Source: Pseudomonas cichorii
GTDB lineage: Bacteria; Pseudomonadota; Gammaproteobacteria; Pseudomonadales; Pseudomonadaceae
Assembly: GCF_018343775.1 (NCBI RefSeq)
Contig: NZ_CP074349.1
Coordinates: forward strand, 2,036,001 to 2,100,000
Reading direction: 5' to 3'
DNA: 64,000 nucleotides
The translations under genes and the position numbers were made by a program. The notes under the pieces are model-generated. The model was not told where the DNA came from, searched no databases, and saw only the letters and a program-made list of their open reading frames with translations. Below, in pieces: positions 28,422 through 40,981 of the stretch. Numbering within the stretch: the stretch's first letter is position 1; every line of letters begins with the position of its first letter.

Positions 28422-28784
28422 ATGCATGCAATCAGCAAGATTCGACTAACATTCAATCAGGACGGTCCGCAGTCACACGAGGACGACTCAGCTGGCATTG
28501 CGTTGCAGGACGCCAAGCCCACCCTGCAGGCGCCACCGATGTACAAGGTGGTTTTGTTTAACGATGATTACACCCCTATGGATTTCGTCGTTGAGGTTCT
28601 TGAGGTGTTTTTCAACCTGAATCGTGAGCTGGCTACCAAGGTCATGCTGGCCGTCCATACAGAGGGGCGGGCAGTATGCGGATTGTTTACCCGCGACATA
28701 GCCGAAACCAAGGCAATGCAGGTCAATCAATACGCCCGGGAAAGTCAGCATCCACTACTCTGTGAGATCGAGAAGGACGGTTAA
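28422..28784 (+). CDS. clpS: ATP-dependent Clp protease adaptor ClpS
   Basis: 120-residue adaptor that passes N-degron substrates to ClpA. The core begins at [23 protein letters not shown], with the substrate-pocket residues NDD-TPM, and includes [19 protein letters not shown], the ClpA-contacting helix region. The N-terminal 40 residues are variable, as usual. It lies 30 bases before clpA on the same strand. The ribosome site upstream of the ATG is weak. Confidence 0.96.
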   Translation: MHAISKIRLTFNQDGPQSHEDDSAGIALQDAKPTLQAPPMYKVVLFNDDYTPMDFVVEVLEVFFNLNRELATKVMLAVHTEGRAVCGLFTRDIAETKAMQVNQYARESQHPLLCEIEKDG

Positions 28785-28814
28785 ACGCCGGCCACTTGGG
28801 TATGAGGTGAAGCT

Positions 28815-31088
28815 ATGTTAAACCGTGAGCTCGAAGTCACCCTCAATCTTGCCTTCAAGGAAGCTCGTTCAAAGCGTCATGAGTTCATGACGGTCGAGCA
28901 TCTCCTGCTGGCTCTATTGGATAATGAGGCTGCAGCCACTGTCTTGCGTGCCTGCGGCGCAAACCTCGATAAGCTCAAGCATGATCTGCAGGAGTTCATC
29001 GACTCCACAACCCCACTGATCCCCGTCCATGACGAGGATCGTGAAACCCAGCCGACGCTCGGGTTCCAGCGCGTGTTGCAACGTGCAGTCTTCCATGTAC
29101 AGAGTTCCGGCAAGCGTGAAGTGACCGGCGCCAACGTACTGGTAGCAATTTTCAGTGAGCAGGAAAGTCAGGCCGTCTTCCTGCTCAAGCAGCAGAGCGT
29201 GGCCCGGATTGATGTCGTCAACTACATCGCCCACGGTATCTCCAAGGTCCCTGGGCATGGCGAACACTCTTCTGAAGGTGAGCAGGATATGCAGGACGAC
29301 GAGGGTGGTGAGGCTTCTTCCTCAGGCAATCCTCTGGATGCCTATGCAAGTAATCTGAACGAACTGGCGCGCCAGGGGCGTATTGATCCTCTGGTTGGGC
29401 GTGAGAGTGAAGTCGAGCGCGTTGCTCAGATTCTCGCCCGTCGTCGCAAGAACAACCCTTTGCTGGTCGGTGAGGCGGGTGTCGGCAAGACGGCCATTGC
29501 CGAAGGGCTGGCCAAGCGTATCGTCGACAATCAGGTCCCGGATCTGCTGGCCAGTAGTGTCGTCTACTCTCTGGATCTGGGTGCATTGCTGGCTGGTACC
29601 AAATACCGCGGCGATTTCGAGAAGCGTTTCAAGGCGCTGCTCAATGAACTGCGCAAGCGGCCTCATGCCATCCTGTTCATTGATGAAATCCATACCATCA
29701 TCGGTGCGGGTGCAGCTTCAGGCGGGGTAATGGATGCATCCAACCTGCTCAAGCCGCTGCTGTCTTCTGGGGATATCCGTTGCATCGGTTCGACCACATT
29801 CCAGGAGTTCCGCGGGATCTTCGAGAAGGATCGTGCCCTGGCGCGTCGTTTCCAGAAAGTCGATGTCTCCGAACCATCGGTCGAGGACACCATTGGCATT
29901 CTCCGGGGCCTCAAGGGCCGCTTCGAACAGCATCACAGCATCGAGTACAGCGATGAAGCGTTGCGTGCAGCTGCAGAGCTTGCGTCGCGCTACATCAATG
30001 ACCGGCACATGCCTGACAAGGCCATCGATGTCATCGACGAAGCTGGCGCCTTCCAGCGGCTGCAGCCGGTCGAGCGTCGGGTCAAGTGCATCGATGTGCC
30101 GCAGGTTGAAGATATCGTCGCGAAAATCGCGCGTATTCCTCCAAAACACGTCAACAGTTCCGACAAGGAGCTGCTGCGTAACCTGGAGCGCGATCTCAAG
30201 CTCACGGTCTTCGGTCAGGATGCTGCCATCGACTCGCTGTCCACTGCCATCAAGCTGTCCCGTGCCGGCTTGAAGTCGCCTGACAAGCCTGTAGGTTCTT
30301 TCCTGTTTGCAGGTCCTACCGGCGTCGGCAAGACCGAAGCAGCGCGTCAGTTGGCCAAGGCACTTGGCGTCGAGCTGATTCGCTTCGACATGTCCGAATA
30401 CATGGAGCGGCATACCGTTTCGCGTCTGATCGGTGCGCCTCCGGGCTATGTCGGTTTCGATCAGGGCGGTCTGCTGACTGAAGCCATTACCCGTCAACCG
30501 CATTGCGTGTTGTTGCTCGATGAAATCGAGAAGGCGCATCCGGAAGTCTTCAACCTGCTTCTGCAGGTCATGGACCACGGTACGCTCACCGACAACAACG
30601 GGCGCAAGGCGGACTTCCGCAATGTGATCGTCATCATGACCACCAACGCCGGTGCCGAGTCGGCAGCGCGGGCTTCGATCGGTTTCACTCATCAGGATCA
30701 CTCGTCCGATGCAATGGAAGTGATCAAGAAGAGCTTCACGCCGGAGTTCCGCAACCGTCTGGACACCATCATCCAGTTTGGTCGCCTCAGCCACGAAGTC
30801 ATCAAGAGCGTGGTCGACAAGTTCCTTACCGAACTTCAGGCGCAACTGGAAGACAAGCGTGTACTGCTCGAAGTATCCGACGCGGCCAGAAGCTGGCTGG
30901 CGCAGAGTGGCTACGATGCGGCAATGGGGGCTCGTCCGATGGCTCGCCTTATCCAGGACAAGATCAAGCGTCCCCTGGCCGAGGAGATCCTGTTCGGAGA
31001 GTTGTCGGAGCATGGTGGCGTTGTGCATATCGATATCAAGGATGGCGAGATCACCTTTGATTTCGAGACAACGGCAGAAATGGCCTGA
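28815..31088 (+). CDS. clpA: ATP-dependent Clp protease ATP-binding subunit ClpA
   Basis: 757-residue Hsp100 unfoldase that works with ClpP. Clp_N repeats cover residues 1-140. The first AAA+ module has Walker [11 protein letters not shown] near residue 218; the second has [14 protein letters not shown] near residue 500 with Walker [14 protein letters not shown]. An acidic linker ([17 protein letters not shown]) follows the N-domain. It is cotranscribed with clpS and ends at a double hairpin. Confidence 0.97.
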   Translation: MLNRELEVTLNLAFKEARSKRHEFMTVEHLLLALLDNEAAATVLRACGANLDKLKHDLQEFIDSTTPLIPVHDEDRETQPTLGFQRVLQRAVFHVQSSGKREVTGANVLVAIFSEQESQAVFLLKQQSVARIDVVNYIAHGISKVPGHGEHSSEGEQDMQDDEGGEASSSGNPLDAYASNLNELARQGRIDPLVGRESEVERVAQILARRRKNNPLLVGEAGVGKTAIAEGLAKRIVDNQVPDLLASSVVYSLDLGALLAGTKYRGDFEKRFKALLNELRKRPHAILFIDEIHTIIGAGAASGGVMDASNLLKPLLSSGDIRCIGSTTFQEFRGIFEKDRALARRFQKVDVSEPSVEDTIGILRGLKGRFEQHHSIEYSDEALRAAAELASRYINDRHMPDKAIDVIDEAGAFQRLQPVERRVKCIDVPQVEDIVAKIARIPPKHVNSSDKELLRNLERDLKLTVFGQDAAIDSLSTAIKLSRAGLKSPDKPVGSFLFAGPTGVGKTEAARQLAKALGVELIRFDMSEYMERHTVSRLIGAPPGYVGFDQGGLLTEAITRQPHCVLLLDEIEKAHPEVFNLLLQVMDHGTLTDNNGRKADFRNVIVIMTTNAGAESAARASIGFTHQDHSSDAMEVIKKSFTPEFRNRLDTIIQFGRLSHEVIKSVVDKFLTELQAQLEDKRVLLEVSDAARSWLAQSGYDAAMGARPMARLIQDKIKRPLAEEILFGELSEHGGVVHIDIKDGEITFDFETTAEMA

Positions 31089-31097
31089 TGGTAGTCC

Positions 31098-31170
31098 TGT
31101 CTGGCACTCGGTAATGAGTGCCAGACAAGCGGACAAACAAAAACGCCCGGCATATGCCGGGCGTTTTTGT
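31098..31170. terminator. Double hairpin between convergent clpA and infA
   Basis: First stem: TGTCTGGCACTC (31098-31109) / GAGTGCCAGACA (31116-31127), 12 bp perfect. Second: a near-perfect palindrome at 31137-31170 with stem CGCCCGGCA and flanking A and T runs, which can terminate both clpA (plus) and infA (minus). Confidence 0.88.
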
Positions 31171-31180
31171 CAGTACTAGC

Positions 31181-31399
31181 TTAGCGGGCGCGGTAGGTGA
31201 TACGCCCTTTGCTCAGGTCATAAGGCGTCAGTTCGACGCGGACCTTGTCACCGGTAAGAATACGGATGTAGTTCTTGCGCATCTTGCCGGAGATATGCGC
31301 GGTTACGACGTGCCCGTTTTCCAACTCCACACGAAACATGGTGTTGGGCAGGGTGTCGACGACAGTGCCTTCCATTTCGAAGCTGTCTTCTTTCGACAT
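31181..31399 (-). CDS. infA: Translation initiation factor IF-1
   Basis: 72-residue S1/OB-fold protein, exact usual length: [20 protein letters not shown], with [20 protein letters not shown] in the second half. It binds the 30S A-site during initiation. Flanked by bpt upstream on the same strand and terminated by the shared hairpin. Confidence 0.97.
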
Positions 31400-31500
31400 G
31401 CAGTAAAGCCCTCGGTATACAAATGAGTGGCCCGGTGCAAGTGGCGCCAGGCAAAAGCGGCGTGCATTGTGCCCGAAAAAACCTCTTTAAGCCAAGGGCT

Positions 31501-32208
31501 TCAATACAGAGTGACCCATCTTTGATTGGTCAACAGCTCGATGGGGCGATATTGGGTCTTGTAATTCATCTTTTTACAGTTCTTGATCCAGTATCCCAGG
31601 TACACGGCATGCAACTGAAGCCGGGCTGCTTCGGCGATCTGCCACAGGATGGCATAACGCCCAAGACTGCGCCGTTCTTCATCGGGTTCATAAAAGGTAT
31701 AGACCGCAGAAAGGCCGTTGGGCAAAAGATCGGTCACTGCGACTGCCAGCAGGCGCTGATCCAGCCGGAACTCGTAAAAACGCGAGAAGGGCAGGTCACG
31801 TACCAGAAAAGTGGAGAACTGGTCGCGACTGGGTGGGAACATGTCGCCATCGGCATGGCGTTGTTCGATGTAGCGTTGATAAAGGTCGAAGTGCTCTTCG
31901 GTGAACGCTGGCTTGGTGCTGCGCACCTCAAGGTCGGTGTTGCGTTTGAGGATGCGTTTTTGCTGCCGATCCGGGACGAAGAGATTCACCGGGATGCGCG
32001 CCGGCACGCAGGCGCTGCAATTCTGGCAGTGAGGGCGATAAAGATGGTCGCCACTGCGACGAAAGCCCATGTCCGACAGGTCGGCATAGACTTGCACGTC
32101 CATGGGTTGGCTGGGGTCCAGAAACAGCGTGGTCGCCTGCTCTTCGGGCAGGTAACTGCAGGTGTGGGGTTGAGTGGCATAAAACTTAAGCCGCGCCAGC
32201 TCTGTCAT
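31501..32208 (-). CDS. bpt: Aspartate/glutamate leucyltransferase
   Basis: 235-residue arginyltransferase-superfamily enzyme that adds leucine to N-terminal Asp or Glu of proteins, making N-degrons for ClpS-ClpA. The N-terminal cysteine cluster ([25 protein letters not shown]) and the GNAT-like C-half ([39 protein letters not shown]) are both typical. It is followed by infA and preceded by aat on the same strand, 48 bases away. Confidence 0.95.
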   Translation of the reverse strand: MTELARLKFYATQPHTCSYLPEEQATTLFLDPSQPMDVQVYADLSDMGFRRSGDHLYRPHCQNCSACVPARIPVNLFVPDRQQKRILKRNTDLEVRSTKPAFTEEHFDLYQRYIEQRHADGDMFPPSRDQFSTFLVRDLPFSRFYEFRLDQRLLAVAVTDLLPNGLSAVYTFYEPDEERRSLGRYAILWQIAEAARLQLHAVYLGYWIKNCKKMNYKTQYRPIELLTNQRWVTLY

Positions 32209-32256
32209 GATCGCCCCCGTTATCAGAATCCATGAATAAGAGTGTATGCCAGCCTT

Positions 32257-32946
32257 TCAAACTCGCCTAGGCAACCAGTCGGCGTTATTGGGCTGATCCA
32301 GATGCCGGTGCAGGTAGTCGGCAAATGTCTGGCGCGGGATCGAGCGGGCACCGAAGCTGTGCAGGTGCTGGGTAGGCATCTGGCAATCGATCAATACGAA
32401 CCCCCAGGCATTCAGGCGTTCCACCAATGTGGCGAAGCCGACTTTCGAGGCGTTGTCGGCGCGGCTGAACATGGATTCGCCGAAAAACAGCTGCCCCATG
32501 GCCAGGCCATACAGCCCGCCCACCAGTGTGTCCTGGTCCCAGACCTCGACGCTGTGTGCGTGTCCGCGTCGATGCAGCTCCATATAGGCCTCCTGCATCG
32601 AGCGGGTGATCCAGGTTTCGTTGGCGTAGCTGCGAGGTTCGGCGCAGGCCTGTATGACGGCTGGGAAGTCCTGGTCGAACGTCACCCGATAGCGCTCCTG
32701 GCGAATGAGTTTGCCCAGGCTGCGTGACACATGTATCTCGGCTGGTGGCAGAACGGTGCGTGGGTCGGGTGACCACCAGAGAATGGGCTGCCCGTCCTGA
32801 AACCACGGAAAGCAGCCATGCCGGTAAGCCTGTATCAGCCGGTCTGCGGACAGGTCGCCGCCCGCAGCCAGCAGGCCGTTGGGTTCGCGCAGGGCTTTTT
32901 CCAGGGGTGGGAAAACAAGGCTGTTGCGTTGCAACCAGGTCAGCAT
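32257..32946 (-). CDS. aat: Leucyl/phenylalanyl-tRNA-protein transferase
   Basis: 229 residues from ATG 32946 (MLTWLQRN), transferring Leu or Phe from tRNA to proteins with N-terminal Arg or Lys. Signature segments [20 protein letters not shown] and [19 protein letters not shown] are intact. The open frame continues 11 codons upstream, but MLTWLQ is the conserved start. It is paired with bpt, so both transferases of the bacterial N-end rule sit 1.1 kb from clpSA. Confidence 0.95.
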   Translation of the reverse strand: MLTWLQRNSLVFPPLEKALREPNGLLAAGGDLSADRLIQAYRHGCFPWFQDGQPILWWSPDPRTVLPPAEIHVSRSLGKLIRQERYRVTFDQDFPAVIQACAEPRSYANETWITRSMQEAYMELHRRGHAHSVEVWDQDTLVGGLYGLAMGQLFFGESMFSRADNASKVGFATLVERLNAWGFVLIDCQMPTQHLHSFGARSIPRQTFADYLHRHLDQPNNADWLPRRV

Positions 32947-33438
32947 GGCATCAGGACTTCGCGGTAGGGGAGGGCGCACGGGTGGTCATTTGCAACTCTG
33001 TACAATAAATGCGGTCACAACCGGTCGCCATTATGGTGTGTGTCGCAAGGTTTCGGTAGTGCAGGCAAAAGATGATAGCCCGATAGCCGTCGATCTTCTG
33101 TCTCACTGATAGAATCACCTCATAAGCCTTTGTCACAAAAGAGAATGCATGCTCAAATTGAACGTCATGAGGAAGGCTATGGCCCGTTGCGGTCAGTCCC
33201 TGTATGAAAACGACGATCATTGGGCGTTAAAAGCCGCTGTGAAGAGCTTTCCTACAGACCTCGGGACCTACAAAGCCGTACAATGCCGACTTTGCGCGTT
33301 ATCATTCAGGTCATCTGTTCTGCGGGTGTTTCAGAGGTTCGCGATCCCGTTTTCGGCTGGAACCGGTCGATACCGTTCAGCAGCCGTTCATAGTCAATCA
33401 ACGAGATGTTCGCGCTTGAGCGCAGGAAATAAAGCGTT
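32947..33438. other. aat-ftsK intergenic region, no gene assigned
   Basis: These 492 bases separate divergent aat and ftsK and should hold both promoters. A plus-strand frame at 33149-33442 could encode 97 residues but resembles nothing I know and runs into ftsK in another frame, so I leave it unannotated. Confidence 0.4.
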
Positions 33439-35841
33439 TTGAAAAAATCCACCACAGCACCCAGCTCTGTTCCGCTCTGGCGGCAGCAACTGCATTATCG
33501 GCTCAAGGAAGGTGCACTGATTGCCTTTGGTGCCTTGTGCCTGTACCTGATGATGGCTCTGTTGACCTACGATCAGAGCGATCCGGGCTGGAGCCATACC
33601 AGCAGCTCCGCGCAAGTCCAGAACGCCGCAGGCCGTGCGGGTGCCTTCTGCGCCGATATCCTGTTCATGGTCGTTGGCTATTTCGCCTACATTTTCCCGT
33701 TGTTGCTGGCCATCAAGGCCTGGCAGGTCTTCAGTCAGCGTCACGAGCCGTGGCAGTGGAGCGGCTGGCTGTTCTCCTGGCGCCTGATCGGTCTGGTATT
33801 CCTGATTCTGGCCGGTGCAGCGCTGGCGCACATCCACTTTCATTTCGCAGCGGGCTTTCCGGGCTCGGCAGGCGGTGTGCTGGGTGAAGTGCTTGGCGAT
33901 CTGGCCAAGAAAGCCCTCAACATCCAGGGCAGCACGTTGTTGTTCATCGCCTTGTTCCTGTTCGGCCTGACGGTATTCACCGACCTGTCCTGGTTCAAGG
34001 TCATGGATGTGACCGGCAAGATCACCCTCGACCTCTTCGAGCTCATCCAGAGTGCCGCCAACCGCTGGTGGGTCGCTCGTACCGAGCGTAAGCAGATGGT
34101 CGCGCAATTGCGTGAAGTCGACATGCGTGTCGACGAAGTGGTGGCGCCGGTCGTCCCCGATCGTCGTGAGCAGGTCAAGGCCCGCGAGCGTCTGATCGAG
34201 CGTGAAGAGTCCCTGAGCAAACACATGACCGAGCGCGAGAAACACGTGCCAGCAGTCATTGCTCCGGCACCTGCCAAGGCGCCCGAGCCGAGCAAGCGTG
34301 TCCAGAAAGAGAAGCAGGTGCCGTTGTTTGTCGACAGCGCCATCGAAGGCACCTTGCCGCCTATCTCGATTCTTGATCCGGCCGAAAAGAAACAGCTCAA
34401 CTATTCGCCGGAGTCATTGGCGGCCGTAGGCCATCTGCTGGAAATCAAGCTCAAGGAGTTCGGCGTCGAGGTCACGGTGGATTCCATCCATCCGGGGCCG
34501 GTCATTACGCGCTACGAAATCCAGCCTGCCGCCGGGGTCAAGGTCAGCCGTATTGCCAACCTTGCCAAGGACCTTGCACGCTCACTGGCCGTGACCAGCG
34601 TCCGTGTGGTCGAGGTGATTCCCGGCAAGACCACCGTCGGTATCGAAATCCCCAATGAAGACCGCCAGATCGTGCGGTTTTCCGAGGTGCTGTCCTCGCC
34701 CGAGTATGACAATGCCAAGTCGCCGGTTACCCTGGCGCTGGGTCATGACATCGGTGGCCGTCCGGTCATCACCGATCTGGCCAAGATGCCTCACCTTCTG
34801 GTGGCCGGTACGACCGGTTCCGGTAAGTCCGTGGGTGTGAACGCCATGATCCTGTCGATCCTGTTCAAGTCCGGCCCGGAAGACGCCAAGCTGATCATGA
34901 TCGACCCGAAAATGCTTGAATTGTCGATCTACGAAGGCATTCCGCACCTGCTGTGTCCGGTCGTGACCGACATGAAGGATGCGGCCAACGCCTTGCGTTG
35001 GAGCGTTGCCGAGATGGAGCGTCGTTACAAGCTGATGGCGGCCATGGGAGTGCGTAACCTTGCCGGCTTCAACCGCAAGATCAAGGACGCCGAGGAAGAG
35101 GGCAACCCGATTTCCGACCCGATGTATCGTCGTGAAAGCATTCATGACGAAGCGCCGTTGCTCACCACCTTGCCGACCATCGTGGTGGTGGTCGACGAGT
35201 TCGCCGACATGATGATGATTGTCGGCAAGAAGGTTGAAGAACTCATTGCCCGTATCGCGCAAAAGGCGCGGGCAGCCGGTATTCACCTGATCCTGGCAAC
35301 CCAGCGCCCGTCCGTGGACGTCATCACCGGTCTTATCAAGGCCAACATCCCGACGCGCATGGCCTTCCAGGTGTCGAGCAAGATCGACTCGCGGACCATC
35401 ATCGATCAGGGTGGCGCCGAGCAACTGCTGGGTCATGGTGACATGCTGTACATGCCGCCCGGTACAAGTCTGCCGATTCGTGTGCATGGCGCCTTCGTTT
35501 CCGACGAGGAAGTCCACCGTGTCGTGGAAGCCTGGAAAATGCGTGGCACGCCAAACTACAACGACGATATTCTGGCTGGCGTCGAAGAGGCTGGTAGCGG
35601 CTTCGAGGGCGGTAGCGGCGAAGGTGGTGAAGACAGCGAAAGCGATGCCTTGTATGACGAGGCAGTGAAGTTCGTTCTCGAAAGCCGCCGTGCATCGATC
35701 TCGGCTGTGCAGCGTAAACTCAAGATTGGTTACAACCGTGCTGCGCGGATGATCGAGGCGATGGAAATGGCGGGTGTCGTGACGTCCATGAACACCAATG
35801 GCTCGCGTGAAGTCATTGCGCCAGGCCCGATGCGCGACTGA
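33439..35841 (+). CDS. ftsK: DNA translocase FtsK
   Basis: 800-residue septal DNA pump that clears chromosome termini and activates XerCD. Residues 1-190 hold four membrane helices, followed by a short charged linker (about 190-290, much shorter than in E. coli). The motor domain has Walker [15 protein letters not shown] near residue 458 and Walker [12 protein letters not shown]. The C-terminal winged helix gamma domain ([27 protein letters not shown]) reads polarity sequences. Start is TTG with AGGA upstream ([18 protein letters not shown]). Confidence 0.96.
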   Translation: MKKSTTAPSSVPLWRQQLHYRLKEGALIAFGALCLYLMMALLTYDQSDPGWSHTSSSAQVQNAAGRAGAFCADILFMVVGYFAYIFPLLLAIKAWQVFSQRHEPWQWSGWLFSWRLIGLVFLILAGAALAHIHFHFAAGFPGSAGGVLGEVLGDLAKKALNIQGSTLLFIALFLFGLTVFTDLSWFKVMDVTGKITLDLFELIQSAANRWWVARTERKQMVAQLREVDMRVDEVVAPVVPDRREQVKARERLIEREESLSKHMTEREKHVPAVIAPAPAKAPEPSKRVQKEKQVPLFVDSAIEGTLPPISILDPAEKKQLNYSPESLAAVGHLLEIKLKEFGVEVTVDSIHPGPVITRYEIQPAAGVKVSRIANLAKDLARSLAVTSVRVVEVIPGKTTVGIEIPNEDRQIVRFSEVLSSPEYDNAKSPVTLALGHDIGGRPVITDLAKMPHLLVAGTTGSGKSVGVNAMILSILFKSGPEDAKLIMIDPKMLELSIYEGIPHLLCPVVTDMKDAANALRWSVAEMERRYKLMAAMGVRNLAGFNRKIKDAEEEGNPISDPMYRRESIHDEAPLLTTLPTIVVVVDEFADMMMIVGKKVEELIARIAQKARAAGIHLILATQRPSVDVITGLIKANIPTRMAFQVSSKIDSRTIIDQGGAEQLLGHGDMLYMPPGTSLPIRVHGAFVSDEEVHRVVEAWKMRGTPNYNDDILAGVEEAGSGFEGGSGEGGEDSESDALYDEAVKFVLESRRASISAVQRKLKIGYNRAARMIEAMEMAGVVTSMNTNGSREVIAPGPMRD

Positions 35842-35853
35842 TTTAATCCCATA

Positions 35854-35886
35854 GCGCAGGTAGCGTGCCCGGTACGCTACCTGCGC
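35854..35886. other. Strong hairpin between ftsK and lolA
   Basis: GCGCAGGTAGCGT (35854-35866) pairs perfectly with ACGCTACCTGCGC (35874-35886) around GCCCGGT. There is no T run after it, so it is not a canonical terminator. It lies 25 bases before the lolA start and could act as an RNA stability element. Confidence 0.6.
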
Positions 35887-35910
35887 TTCATGAATCCAAT
35901 GAGGAATCCC

Positions 35911-36534
35911 ATGCGTCTTATCCGCATGCTATTGGCAACTGCACTGACTTTCTCCGCGATCCCGGCCCATGCCGACAGCAAGGACGTGGCGCGACTGACC
36001 CAGTTGCTGGAAAAATCCCAGACCCTCACGGCGCGCTTTTCCCAGCTGACGCTGGATGGCAGCGGTACGCAATTGCAGGAAACCTCGGGTGAAATGGCTT
36101 TGCAGCGCCCGGGTCTGTTCAACTGGCACACCGATGCGCCGCAAGAGCAGTTGATGGTTTCCGATGGCAAGAAGGTTTCCCTCTGGGACCCTGACCTGCA
36201 ACAGGTCACCATCAAGACTCTGGATCAGCGCCTGACCCAGACGCCAGCCTTGCTGCTGTCCGGTGATGTGTCGAAGATCAGCGAAAGCTTCGATATCACT
36301 GCCAAGGAAGCCGGTGGCGTGATCGACTTCGTGCTCAAGCCCAAGACCAAGGACACCCTGTTCGACAACCTGCGTCTGTCTTTCCGTAACGGCATCATCA
36401 ACGACATGCAGTTGATCGACAGCGTCGGCCAGCGCACGAATATCCTGTTCACCGGCGTCAAGGCCAACGAGCCGATTGCGGCCAGCAAGTTCAAGTTCGA
36501 CATTCCCAAAGGTGCCGATGTCATCCAGGAATAA
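35911..36534 (+). CDS. lolA: Outer-membrane lipoprotein carrier protein
   Basis: Periplasmic chaperone that ferries lipoproteins from LolCDE to LolB. 207 residues from ATG 35911 (GAGGAA six bases upstream). Residues 1-21 are a signal peptide ending AIPAHA-DS. The mature part carries the beta-barrel pattern ([34 protein letters not shown]), with the conserved arginine in QRPGLFNW. Two upstream in-frame ATGs lack a good site. Downstream of ftsK and upstream of rarA, the conserved order. Confidence 0.95.
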   Translation: MRLIRMLLATALTFSAIPAHADSKDVARLTQLLEKSQTLTARFSQLTLDGSGTQLQETSGEMALQRPGLFNWHTDAPQEQLMVSDGKKVSLWDPDLQQVTIKTLDQRLTQTPALLLSGDVSKISESFDITAKEAGGVIDFVLKPKTKDTLFDNLRLSFRNGIINDMQLIDSVGQRTNILFTGVKANEPIAASKFKFDIPKGADVIQE

Positions 36535-36553
36535 AGGGGCTTAACCTCAGATC

Positions 36554-37875
36554 ATGGACCTGTTTCGTAGTGAACCGATAGCTCAGCCACTGGCTGCACG
36601 CTTGCGTGCGACCAATCTGGACGAGTATGTCGGTCAGGAACACCTGCTGGCTCACGGCAAGCCTCTGCGTGAGGCGCTGGAGCAGGGTGCTCTGCATTCC
36701 ATGATCTTCTGGGGGCCACCGGGTGTGGGTAAAACCACACTGGCTAAGCTGCTGGCCAAGGTTTCCGATGCGCATTTTGAAACCGTTTCGGCAGTGCTCG
36801 CCGGGGTCAAGGAAATCCGGCAGGCCGTCGAAGTGGCCAGGCAGCAGGCCGGCCAATACGGGCGTCGCACCATCCTGTTTGTCGATGAAGTCCACCGCTT
36901 CAACAAGTCGCAGCAGGACGCCTTTCTACCGTACGTTGAAGACGGCACCCTGATCTTCATTGGCGCGACCACTGAAAACCCTTCGTTCGAATTGAACAAC
37001 GCCTTGCTTTCGCGAGCGCGGGTCTATGTCCTCAAGAGCCTGGACGAAGCTGCCTTGCGCAAGCTGGTGCATCGGGCGCTGAACGAAGAGCGTGGCTTGG
37101 GCAAGCATCACCTGAGCCTGAGTGATGAAGGTTTCGAGATGCTGATGTCGGCGGCTGATGGTGACGGTCGACGCATGCTCAACCTGCTGGAAAACGCCTC
37201 CGATCTTGCCGAAGATGGTTCGCAGATCAGTGTCGATCTGCTGCAAAGCCTGCTTGGCGACAGTCGTCGCCGTTTCGACAAGGGTGGTGAAGCGTTCTAC
37301 GACCAGATATCCGCTCTGCACAAATCCATTCGTGGCTCCAATCCCGATGCGGCCTTGTACTGGTTTGCACGGATGATCGATGGTGGCTGCGATCCGCTGT
37401 ATCTGGCGCGTCGTGTGGTTCGCATGGCCAGCGAAGATATCGGCAATGCCGATCCGCGTGCCTTGCCTCTGTGCATGTCCGCCTGGGATGTGCAGGAGCG
37501 TCTCGGCAGCCCGGAAGGCGAGCTGGCAGTGGCCCAGGCCATCGTTTATCTGGCCTGCGCGCCCAAAAGCAATGCGGTTTACATGGGCTTCAAGGCGGCG
37601 ATGCGAGAGGCGACCGAGCACGGTTCGCTTGAAGTCCCGCTGCATTTGCGCAATGCGCCGACCAAACTCATGAAGCAACTGGGTTATGGCGAAGAATACC
37701 GCTATGCCCACGATGAGCCCGATGCCTACGCGGCCGGTGAAGACTACTTCCCCGAAGAGCTGGAACCACGCGAGTATTACAAGCCGGTGCCCCGTGGCCT
37801 GGAGCTTAAAATCGGCGAAAAGCTCAAACATCTGGCTTCATTGGACGCCGTCAGCCCTCGTCAGCGGAGAAAGTA

Positions 37876-37876
<1 letters not shown>
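36554..37876 (+). CDS. rarA: Replication-associated recombination protein A (AAA ATPase)
   Basis: 440-residue clamp-loader-like AAA+ protein of the RarA/MgsA/Mgs1 family that acts at stalled forks. Walker [15 protein letters not shown] near residue 57, Walker [21 protein letters not shown], sensor region [20 protein letters not shown], then the C-terminal tetramerisation domain ([21 protein letters not shown]). The stop overlaps the GTG start of crcB by one base. Confidence 0.96.
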
Positions 37877-39547
<1,671 letters not shown>

Positions 39548-40942
39548 ATGGAATTCCTGCCGCTGTTCCACAATCTGCGTGGCAGTTGGGTGCTGGTCGT
39601 CGGTGGCGGCGAGATTGCCTTGCGCAAGTCTCGCCTGCTGGCCGAAGCCGGTGCGCTGTTGCGGGTGGTCGCGCCCGACATCGAAGAGCAACTGCGCGAG
39701 CTGGTCGAGCGCAGCGGTGGCGAATTGATCCTTCGCGGTTACAGCGAAGGCGATCTGGACGGCTGTGTATTGGTCATTGCCGCCACCGACGATGAGCCGC
39801 TCAATGCCCAGGTGTCGCAGGACTCCAGGCAGCGTTGTGTTCCCGTCAATGTGGTGGATGCGCCTGCCTTGTGCACGGTCATTTTCCCGGCCATTGTCGA
39901 CCGTTCACCCCTGGTAATTGCGGTCTCCAGTGGCGGCGATGCACCTGTGCTTGCACGTTTGATCCGCGCCAAGCTGGAAACCTGGATACCTTCTACCTAC
40001 GGTCAGTTGGCCGGGCTTGCGGCGCGTTTTCGCAATCAGGTCAAAGGGCTGTTTCCGGATGTCCAGCAGCGTCGGGCGTTCTGGGAAGATGTTTTCCAGG
40101 GGCCTATCGCCGACAGGCAACTGGCCGGGCAGGGCAGCGAAGCCGAGCGGTTGCTGATCGCCAAGATTGCAGGCGATGCGCCCAAGGCGCAGGGTGAGGT
40201 TTATCTGGTGGGTGCCGGTCCCGGTGATCCTGACCTGCTGACCTTCCGCGCCTTGCGCCTTATGCAGCAAGCCGATGTCGTGCTGTATGACCGTCTGGTG
40301 GCTCCAGCCATTCTCGACCTCTGCCGTCGTGACGCCGAGCGCGTCTATGTGGGCAAGCGTCGCGCCGAGCACGCACTGCCTCAGGACCAGATCAACCAGC
40401 AACTGGTTGCCCTGGCCAAAGAAGGCAAGCGTGTTGTACGTCTGAAGGGCGGTGATCCGTTCATCTTTGGTCGTGGTGGCGAAGAGATCGAAGAGCTGGC
40501 TTCCCATGGCATCCCGTTTCAGGTCGTACCGGGCATCACGGCGGCCAGTGGTTGCGCGGCTTATGCCGGGATTCCGCTGACCCATCGCGATTATGCGCAA
40601 TCGGTGCGTTTCATCACCGGGCACCTGAAAGATGGCACCAGCAATCTGCCCTGGGATGATCTGGTTTCGCCCGCACAGACCCTGGTGTTCTACATGGGCT
40701 TGATCGGGCTGCCAATCATCTGTGAGCAACTGATCAAGCATGGTCGATCGGCGGACACGCCAGCTGCATTGATTCAGCAGGGCACGACTTCCAGCCAGCG
40801 AGTCTTTACGGGCACTCTGGCCAATCTGCCTCAGCTGGTGGCAGAGCATGAAGTTCATGCTCCAACACTGGTGATCGTGGGGGAGGTCGTTGTGTTACGC
40901 GAAAAACTGGCCTGGTTTGAAGGCGCGCAATCCAGCGTCTGA
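39548..40942 (+). CDS. cysG: Siroheme synthase (trifunctional)
   Basis: 464-residue fusion. Residues 1-~205 are the precorrin-2 dehydrogenase/sirohydrochlorin ferrochelatase, with NAD loop [14 protein letters not shown] and the conserved serine region [16 protein letters not shown]. The rest is uroporphyrinogen-III methyltransferase: [20 protein letters not shown], the DVVLYDRLV segment and [20 protein letters not shown]. It makes siroheme for sulfite and nitrite reductases. It begins one base after the serS stop, so the two share a transcript. Confidence 0.96.
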   Translation: MEFLPLFHNLRGSWVLVVGGGEIALRKSRLLAEAGALLRVVAPDIEEQLRELVERSGGELILRGYSEGDLDGCVLVIAATDDEPLNAQVSQDSRQRCVPVNVVDAPALCTVIFPAIVDRSPLVIAVSSGGDAPVLARLIRAKLETWIPSTYGQLAGLAARFRNQVKGLFPDVQQRRAFWEDVFQGPIADRQLAGQGSEAERLLIAKIAGDAPKAQGEVYLVGAGPGDPDLLTFRALRLMQQADVVLYDRLVAPAILDLCRRDAERVYVGKRRAEHALPQDQINQQLVALAKEGKRVVRLKGGDPFIFGRGGEEIEELASHGIPFQVVPGITAASGCAAYAGIPLTHRDYAQSVRFITGHLKDGTSNLPWDDLVSPAQTLVFYMGLIGLPIICEQLIKHGRSADTPAALIQQGTTSSQRVFTGTLANLPQLVAEHEVHAPTLVIVGEVVVLREKLAWFEGAQSSV

Positions 40943-40948
40943 TCCTTG

Positions 40949-40972
40949 GGATAGCCCGCTTGCGGGCTATCC
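40949..40972. terminator. Hairpin between convergent cysG and the GST-like gene
   Basis: Perfect 11-bp stem GGATAGCCCGC (40949-40959) / GCGGGCTATCC (40962-40972) with a two-base loop. It is placed between two convergent stops; the T run is poor, so the terminator role is inferred from position. Confidence 0.6.
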
Positions 40973-40981
40973 GTCCTTGCT

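Noticed and set aside
29718..31136. 472-residue minus-strand ORF opposite clpA
   Set aside because: Antisense shadow of both ClpA ATPase modules; no independent motif.
32947..33438. No trxB between aat and ftsK, although P. aeruginosa PAO1 has trxB1 there
   Set aside because: From memory, other pseudomonads (for example P. putida) also have aat next to ftsK, and I see no trxB remnant, so this is normal lineage variation, not a deletion in this strain.
33149..33442. 97-residue plus-strand ORF before ftsK
   Set aside because: No recognisable domain, no good ribosome site, and it overlaps the ftsK start in another frame.
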